Below, one piece after another: positions 43,845-48,795 of a DNA stretch of 48,795 nt; the first letter of the stretch is position 1, and each line of letters begins with the position of its first letter. Source of the DNA: Gammaproteobacteria bacterium MedPE (GTDB taxonomy: Bacteria > Pseudomonadota > Gammaproteobacteria > Enterobacterales > Psychrobiaceae); assembly GCA_001874365.1 (NCBI GenBank), contig MPDF01000011.1:1-48795 (forward strand), given 5' to 3'. The position numbers and the translations under genes are program-made. Below the pieces are notes generated by a model. The model ran no database searches, was not told where the DNA came from, and saw only the letters and a program-made list of their open reading frames with translations.

Positions 43845-46238
43845 CTAGCTTATCGCTTTTAACGTTCGATACTTGATACTCTCGTCAACCAAGTTGGCAT
43901 CAAACTGCTCAATGAAATGGATAACACCGTCGTCTTCTTTGATTCTTTGTGCTGCTATCAATAAGCGCTCCTGGTGTAATTCCTGAGCAATTTGATAGGG
44001 CGTCTTAATGTCGTTATCGCCTATTTCAATGATGAGTTCGATAGGTAACTCAAGTAATAACGCGAGCTTTTTACTCAACGCATCAACTGCTGTCTCGGCA
44101 TTAAGGTGTCGATGTTCATGAGCCAATAAAAGATGAACAACCTTGTCGTTACGTTCGTAAACAGAATGTATCGCCAACTGACGTAATCGACCGCCTAAAG
44201 CCATGTCCTCTATTAACAATGTCCATGGATCTTGTGAGTTAGGCGCTAATAACAACGCAGGATCATCTAACAAAGCCACCGGTGATTCATCACTTGACGT
44301 GTTATCAACAGGGATTTCTTGAGTTTCTTTCACCAAATTCGATGAATCGACAACAGGCAGCGATGCAATATTTTTCGTAATAACGTCACTTTCCAAATCC
44401 GGCAAACGATTTCCTCGTTGATTAACAACGTTATCATTTACCGCTTGTGGCTTTTTTTCAGTATCATCCTCCGCATTGACGCGTTTGGATTTTAAATCAT
44501 TTTTAGCCTTCAAAAATGCATTAATATCACCGGCATTAAAGCTCGAATTAGCAGTGGTTGAAGCGGACGGTGATTGCGCCGCTTGTTCATCGTTAATCAA
44601 TTGGGTCTGATTAATGTCTATTGGCTCATAATCACCTGGTTCTTCATGCGCTAGCGCCATCGACATATTCATCATCTCTTCTTCAGAAAATTGAGTAGAA
44701 GGCGTATTTGAAATCGATTTACTATGTTGAACAGGGGGTGCTTGTTGAGACAGTTGGGCATCGACTGTTGGTTTTATTTCAGGCGTAAACGGGTCTTTTT
44801 GTTCACTTTGCGACTGCGCTGATGGAACACTGCTATCAAGCTTATCGATTGCCGAAAGTTCAACATTCGTTGAACCCTGTTTCGCAAATTTGTCCTGTCC
44901 TTCGTCACTTTGCTGCTCATTAGAGGATACTGCGGTTTGTGGCTGACTTGTATCTCGACTGACGGTCTTACTTTCTGTATTGTGAACCGTTTTTTGCTGT
45001 TCTTGCAAAGCAGCACGGACCTGCGCTAAACCACTAGGCCCTTTAGTATTTCGCTGTGTTTGAGCTTGTTCAATAAGCGATGCTTGTTCCTGCGCTAGTA
45101 CCGTAGCAACATCGTCGTCACCCGCTGAAACAGGTATGGATTGCACAGTATTTGTCGGTGGCTTAGGCATAAAAGCAATTAACCTTAATAGCACCATTTC
45201 GAATCCACTGTGGGGATCATTTGCCAGTGGCAACTCTTGTCGGCCCTGAATAAGTACACTGTAAAACAGTTGTAATAACTCAGCGTCAAATTGAGCGAGT
45301 TCAATCACTGCTCTTGGCTGATCCGCGAGACGTGCGCTGTTTTTGACCAGTTTAGCCATCGATGCAAAATGAACACTGTCGATCATTTGTCCCAATAGCG
45401 CATCAAAATTCGGACTAAGTTGTGCGACTTCATCACTGTAGTTAAATAACGCATCACTATTGCCTTGTAATGCAAAATTCAAGAGTTTGGCACTGTGGTC
45501 AACATCGATTGTTCCCAACATCTCGCCGACCAACGCTTTACTTAGATTTCCACTAGCATGTGAAATAGCTTGATCAGTTAGGCTCAATGCGTCACGCATA
45601 CTGCCCTTGGCACTTTGACTCAATAGATTTAACGCACCGTCGTCAAACGCAACATTTTCTGCTGACAATATTGTATTAAGCTGATTTGCAATTTGACGAG
45701 GGCTTAAGGCTTTTAGATTAAATTGCAAACAACGAGAGAGAATGGTCACTGGCAACTTTTGTGTTTCGGTCGTCGCAAACAAAAACTTAACGTGTTCAGG
45801 GGGCTCTTCAAGTGTCTTGAGCAACGCGTTAAAGCTGCTGCGCGAGAGCATATGAACTTCATCGATAAGGTAAATTTTATAGCGAGCCCGCGTTGGCTTA
45901 TATTGAACATTATCGAGGATCTCACGCGTATCTTCGACTTTAGTTCTGGACGCTGCATCAATCTCAATTAAATCAATAAAACGCCCCTGCTCTATCTGCT
46001 GACAACTTTCGCATTCACCACAAGGTGTCGCTGAGACACCTAGATCACAATTAAGACATTTTGCCAATAAGCGCGCAATTGAAGTCTTGCCGACGCCTCG
46101 AGTACCACTAAATAAATAGGCATGATGCAACCGTTGCTGTTCAAGCGCATTGACCAACGCTTGTAGAACATGCTGTTGCCCCACAACCTCGTCAAATCGA
46201 CTTGGTCGCCATTTTCTTGCTAATACTTGATATGACAT
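43845..46238 (-). CDS. dnaX: DNA polymerase III tau subunit (gamma by frameshift)
   Basis: 797 residues, longer than E. coli tau (643) because of an extended hydrophilic linker. Domains I-III (1 to about 370) have the P-loop GTRGVGKTSIARLL, a zinc cluster (CLNCD...CGECESC), EVHMLSRSSFNALLKTLEEPP and the SRC motif. The linker (about 370-640) is rich in Gln, Ser and Asp and contains a programmed frameshift site at codons 594-596. The C-terminal domain (about 650-797) would bind DnaB and the alpha subunit. It powers the clamp loader with holB. It is upstream of ybaB-recR and 42 bases after apt on the same strand. Confidence 0.95.
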   Translation of the reverse strand: MSYQVLARKWRPSRFDEVVGQQHVLQALVNALEQQRLHHAYLFSGTRGVGKTSIARLLAKCLNCDLGVSATPCGECESCQQIEQGRFIDLIEIDAASRTKVEDTREILDNVQYKPTRARYKIYLIDEVHMLSRSSFNALLKTLEEPPEHVKFLFATTETQKLPVTILSRCLQFNLKALSPRQIANQLNTILSAENVAFDDGALNLLSQSAKGSMRDALSLTDQAISHASGNLSKALVGEMLGTIDVDHSAKLLNFALQGNSDALFNYSDEVAQLSPNFDALLGQMIDSVHFASMAKLVKNSARLADQPRAVIELAQFDAELLQLFYSVLIQGRQELPLANDPHSGFEMVLLRLIAFMPKPPTNTVQSIPVSAGDDDVATVLAQEQASLIEQAQTQRNTKGPSGLAQVRAALQEQQKTVHNTESKTVSRDTSQPQTAVSSNEQQSDEGQDKFAKQGSTNVELSAIDKLDSSVPSAQSQSEQKDPFTPEIKPTVDAQLSQQAPPVQHSKSISNTPSTQFSEEEMMNMSMALAHEEPGDYEPIDINQTQLINDEQAAQSPSASTTANSSFNAGDINAFLKAKNDLKSKRVNAEDDTEKKPQAVNDNVVNQRGNRLPDLESDVITKNIASLPVVDSSNLVKETQEIPVDNTSSDESPVALLDDPALLLAPNSQDPWTLLIEDMALGGRLRQLAIHSVYERNDKVVHLLLAHEHRHLNAETAVDALSKKLALLLELPIELIIEIGDNDIKTPYQIAQELHQERLLIAAQRIKEDDGVIHFIEQFDANLVDESIKYRTLKAIS
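44434..44472 (-). promoter_or_regulatory. Programmed -1 ribosomal frameshift cassette in dnaX
   Basis: On the minus strand an internal Shine-Dalgarno GGAGG (44468-44472) lies exactly 10 bases before the heptamer A AAA AAG (44457-44451) in frame. The -1 frame then reads GCC ACA AGC GGT AAA and stops at TGA (44436-44434). This copies the E. coli dnaX arrangement (SD, slippery A AAA AAG, early stop), giving a predicted 601-residue gamma. A short CGTTG/CAACG hairpin lies further downstream. Confidence 0.85.
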
Positions 46239-46280
46239 AGGACTCTCAATTCGTGCTCATCATTGATTCAATATACTGTG

Positions 46281-46826
46281 CTATTCGCCTTCAAATGCGA
46301 CTAACGTCGTGATAGCGATATCTAATGCAGATAGACGTTTCTCGCCACCTAGATCGGGAAGGGAAATAACAAATGCGGCATCAGTTACTTGCGCGCCAAT
46401 CTGTTGTATAAGTTTAATTGTTGCCTCGACTGTACCACCTGTTGCTAAAAGATCGTCGACGATTAATACTTTGTCTTCACTCGATAATGCATCTTCGTGA
46501 ATTTGTAGTGTATCTGTACCATATTCAAGTGTGTAATCTTGAGATATTGTTTTACGAGGTAGTTTGCCTGGTTTACGTGCAGGAACAAAACCAATGCCTA
46601 ACGCAAGCGCCAGAGGCGCGCCAAAAATAAAACCACGAGCTTCGGTGCCAACGATTTTTGTAAATCCTTGGTCAGCAAATTTTTCTGCTAATAACTCAAT
46701 GGTCAAAGCAAACGCTTTTGGATCTTCAAGTAATGATGTTACATCGCGAAACATGATCCCTTCTTTTGGATAATCAGCGACAGCTTTAATACTAGATTTT
46801 ATATACTCAATAGATTGTTGATCCAT
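46281..46826 (-). CDS. apt: Adenine phosphoribosyltransferase
   Basis: 181 residues from the ATG at 46826; the frame is open upstream but only this start gives the normal length. [17 protein letters not shown], then [15 protein letters not shown] and the PRPP motif [16 protein letters not shown] are diagnostic. It converts adenine and PRPP to AMP. The apt-dnaX-ybaB-recR order is the standard gammaproteobacterial one. Confidence 0.95.
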   Translation of the reverse strand: MDQQSIEYIKSSIKAVADYPKEGIMFRDVTSLLEDPKAFALTIELLAEKFADQGFTKIVGTEARGFIFGAPLALALGIGFVPARKPGKLPRKTISQDYTLEYGTDTLQIHEDALSSEDKVLIVDDLLATGGTVEATIKLIQQIGAQVTDAAFVISLPDLGGEKRLSALDIAITTLVAFEGE

Positions 46827-46990
46827 GTTACTCACTTTGATTGTTGCATGGCTAAGCCATAATAAATTTGTAATGATTATAGGGGAGACAGTATTTGAAA
46901 GGAAGTGATGCCCCACAAAATCAGAAAGATTGTTAAGTAGGGCCACAAAACATTGATTTAAATGCTGAAATTTAAACCAATTGTAAGGTA

Positions 46991-47923
46991 TTAACCATCA
47001 CTAGTGATGCGAGAGATCAGACTGTCTAACACGTCACTAGCTTCGTCTGTTGGAATTTGGCAGGTTCCTGCGGCGTCATGGCCACCACCATTGTTTTCAA
47101 GCATCAAATCACCAACATTGGTCTTAGATGAACGGTCAAAAATTGATTTACCCGTAGCGAAGACAATGTTTTGCTTTTTAAAACCCCACATCTGATGAAT
47201 AGAAATATTGCATTGAGGGAACAATGCATAAATCAAAAATCGATTACCCGCATAGATGACATCTTCATTACGCAAATCTAACACGATAAGGTTTTTATGC
47301 ACTACACTGCAACGCTCTACTTGCTCTTTGAACAAGTTTTGCTGCTCTTGATACAAACTGACCCGTTCTTGAACATCAGCGTGTTTCATGATGTCTTCGA
47401 TACTGCTTGTGCGACACAGATCAATCAACGCCATCATCAATTGATAGTTAGAAATTCTAAACTCTCTAAATCGCCCTAATCCTGTCCGGGCATCCATGAT
47501 GAAATTAAGAAGATCCCACCCTTGAGGGTTGATAACTTCATCCATACTAAACTGCGCAGAATCTCCCTTATCAACCGCTTCCATCATGCTATCCCATGAC
47601 GCTGGAAATGACCGATGGCCACCGTAATATTGCCAAACAACGCGAGCAGCAGACGGCGCTTTTGCATCAATGACGTGGTTATTAAGTCCTTTATCGTTAC
47701 GCTTCGTTTCTGATAAATGATGGTCAAACGCAATATGAACGCTGGAGACGTAGGGAAGGTTCGTCGAAATATCGTTGTTGGTGACTTCAATTTTTCCATC
47801 TTGCATATCTTTAGGGTGAACAAAGAGTATATCGTCTACTAACTCTAAATGTTTCAGTAGTACTGCTGATACCAATCCATCGAAATCACTACGCGTTATT
47901 AATCGAAATTTACCTGAGGCCAT
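46991..47923 (-). CDS. DHH-family phosphoesterase
   Basis: 310 residues. The metal-binding motifs are D13/D15 ([12 protein letters not shown]), DHH at 67-69 (AFDHHLSET), and a terminal DHHA1 motif [13 protein letters not shown]. Relatives include NrnA/RecJ-type nucleases, exopolyphosphatase-like proteins and nanoRNases; the sequence does not tell which substrate applies. It is cytosolic and monocistronic. Confidence 0.88.
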   Translation of the reverse strand: MASGKFRLITRSDFDGLVSAVLLKHLELVDDILFVHPKDMQDGKIEVTNNDISTNLPYVSSVHIAFDHHLSETKRNDKGLNNHVIDAKAPSAARVVWQYYGGHRSFPASWDSMMEAVDKGDSAQFSMDEVINPQGWDLLNFIMDARTGLGRFREFRISNYQLMMALIDLCRTSSIEDIMKHADVQERVSLYQEQQNLFKEQVERCSVVHKNLIVLDLRNEDVIYAGNRFLIYALFPQCNISIHQMWGFKKQNIVFATGKSIFDRSSKTNVGDLMLENNGGGHDAAGTCQIPTDEASDVLDSLISRITSDG

Positions 47924-48040
47924 GCAACCATTCTCCTTTACTACGTTGACTTATCAAACTGTCCAATTAATACCCATTATTACCTCATACAATGGTTTAC
48001 AACAAGCAGTTTTTTATCGAAGTCAATGCTCAGAAAATAA

Positions 48041-48066
48041 AAAAGCCAACGATAAATCATTGGCTT
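48041..48066 (-). terminator. Terminator downstream of the DcaP-like porin gene
   Basis: A 7-bp stem AAGCCAA/TTGGCTT, extended by GAT/ATC after one mismatch. A T-rich tract follows on the minus strand. It lies just past the porin stop codon. Confidence 0.75.
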
Positions 48067-48088
48067 AGCATCACTAATCGACAATTAA

Positions 48089-48795
48089 TTAGAATTTAAA
48101 GATCGCTGATACCTGTAGGTAATCAGAACTTACTTCGTCAGTCCCATCGTCATCTTGGGTGAATCGGCCATACTCCATGCCGACTGATAATTTATCAGTT
48201 AGTGCTTTGAAGTAGTTAACACCAAACTGAGAACGATTTCGGTTAGTTAGCTCAGTATCTGCATTTGCATAATAAATTGAAGAGCGATCGCCTTCATTCC
48301 AGAAGTGGCGATAAGCGACAGTGAATGCAGTCTGCTTCTCATATTCGCCATTCACCAACGCTGTTGATGTCACAACCCCCACATAACGTCCAGTCTGACC
48401 ACCATGGAGTTGGAAACGAATATCATCTTTTCCACCGGCTTTAATGCGACCAGCAATCGAATAGCCAATGCCTGTTTCGCTACTCACATCAGAATCAACT
48501 TTTTGCAGTACAGCGCCAACCGAAACATTCCCCCAATCGCCTTTAAAGGTATATTTACCAACTAAGTCAGGTACATTGTCATTAGCGGTACTTGCTGTGT
48601 TTCCGTTGATATCGCTACCCCACGTTTCTGGATTTTCAATGGCCACTTGGAAATTACCGTTGGTATAACGGATCTGACCTTGACGTACGAACGCTAAGCC
48701 CATCGTCCCGCCAGCAAAATCGACTGCTTCAGGAATTGCTGTTAAGTTCATAAAGGTTGACCATGTTTGACCCATCAACCATTTGTCATATTTAA
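48089..48795 (-). CDS. DcaP-like outer-membrane porin, 5' part beyond the window edge
   Basis: The C-terminal 235 codons or so; the frame is open to the right edge (KYDKWLMGQTWSTFMN precedes the rest). The GQTWSTFMNL segment, alternating beta strands (YTFKGDWGNVSVGAVLQ, VAYRHFWNEGDRSSIYYANA, FGVNYFKALTDKLSVGMEYG) and the terminal phenylalanine (SAIFKF) fit a trimeric DcaP-type outer-membrane channel. Such proteins import small organic acids or related substrates. A terminator follows the gene. Confidence 0.85.
   Translation of the reverse strand, partial: KYDKWLMGQTWSTFMNLTAIPEAVDFAGGTMGLAFVRQGQIRYTNGNFQVAIENPETWGSDINGNTASTANDNVPDLVGKYTFKGDWGNVSVGAVLQKVDSDVSSETGIGYSIAGRIKAGGKDDIRFQLHGGQTGRYVGVVTSTALVNGEYEKQTAFTVAYRHFWNEGDRSSIYYANADTELTNRNRSQFGVNYFKALTDKLSVGMEYGRFTQDDDGTDEVSSDYLQVSAIFKF

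Noticed and set aside
44774-45016. Open frame of 80 codons on the minus strand inside dnaX.
   Set aside because: It lies wholly inside the dnaX linker in another frame, lacks a ribosome binding site and encodes a low-complexity basic peptide; it is a shadow of dnaX.
46947-46990. An AACCAATTGTAAGGTATTAACC segment resembling the end of the MITE-like element.
   Set aside because: Only about eight bases match the terminal repeat and no partner end is nearby, so it is not a second copy.

Overview
The window looks like a piece of a moderately AT-rich chromosome from a marine gammaproteobacterium of the order Alteromonadales, most like Colwelliaceae (Colwellia/Thalassotalea type). The taxonomic call is inferred from gene content (yejK-yejL-yejM, apt-dnaX-ybaB-recR, pabC-mltG-tmk-holB-pilZ-tatD, a DcaP-type porin, a GlyGly-CTERM protease). 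It has not been tested against a database. The window is densely coded and mostly housekeeping. I see no prophage, insertion sequence or CRISPR array.

Layout. 1-5.8 kb: hinT fragment, an M23 peptidase, a two-domain 6-carboxytetrahydropterin-synthase-like protein, yejK, and divergently yejL, yejM and glpE. 5.8-10.9 kb: a minus-strand block with a histidine kinase, an OmpR-type regulator, two paralogous spondin-domain exported proteins, a membrane protein and an atypical thioredoxin-2-like protein. 11.1-17.1 kb: sbcB, a beta-hydroxyacid dehydrogenase with an FGGY kinase, and asmA. 17.2-18.8 kb: a probable SOS unit (yebG, DUF1415, dimeric dUTPase) behind a near-perfect LexA box. 18.8-25.9 kb: a compact nine-gene run apbC-udk-dcd-pabC-mltG-tmk-holB-pilZ-tatD (DNA precursors, replication, cell wall). 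26.1-28.2 kb: metG.

28.2-39.3 kb is more accessory: a retropepsin-like protease, a MITE-like repeat, a Cache-type chemoreceptor, a tandem-OB-fold SSB-like protein, a DUF945 protein, pyrC, a small acidic protein, a YebC-family regulator, and a secreted M6 metalloprotease overlapped by a small lipoprotein that resembles the protease's own pro-region. 39.3-48.8 kb: an M24 peptidase, a pteridine-reductase-like SDR, a CPXCG protein, riboflavin synthase, a tRNA-Val(GAC) followed by a decayed copy of itself, recR-ybaB-dnaX-apt, a DHH phosphoesterase, and a truncated DcaP-like porin.

Most notable observations: (1) the M6 protease and its prodomain-like lipoprotein; (2) an intact dnaX programmed -1 frameshift cassette (upstream GGAGG, A AAA AAG, nearby -1 stop); (3) the two-component system with tandem spondin proteins; (4) the LexA box ahead of yebG-DUF1415-dut; (5) a tRNA-Val with C at position 33 plus a 76-nt pseudo-copy; (6) a ~207-bp inverted-repeat element.
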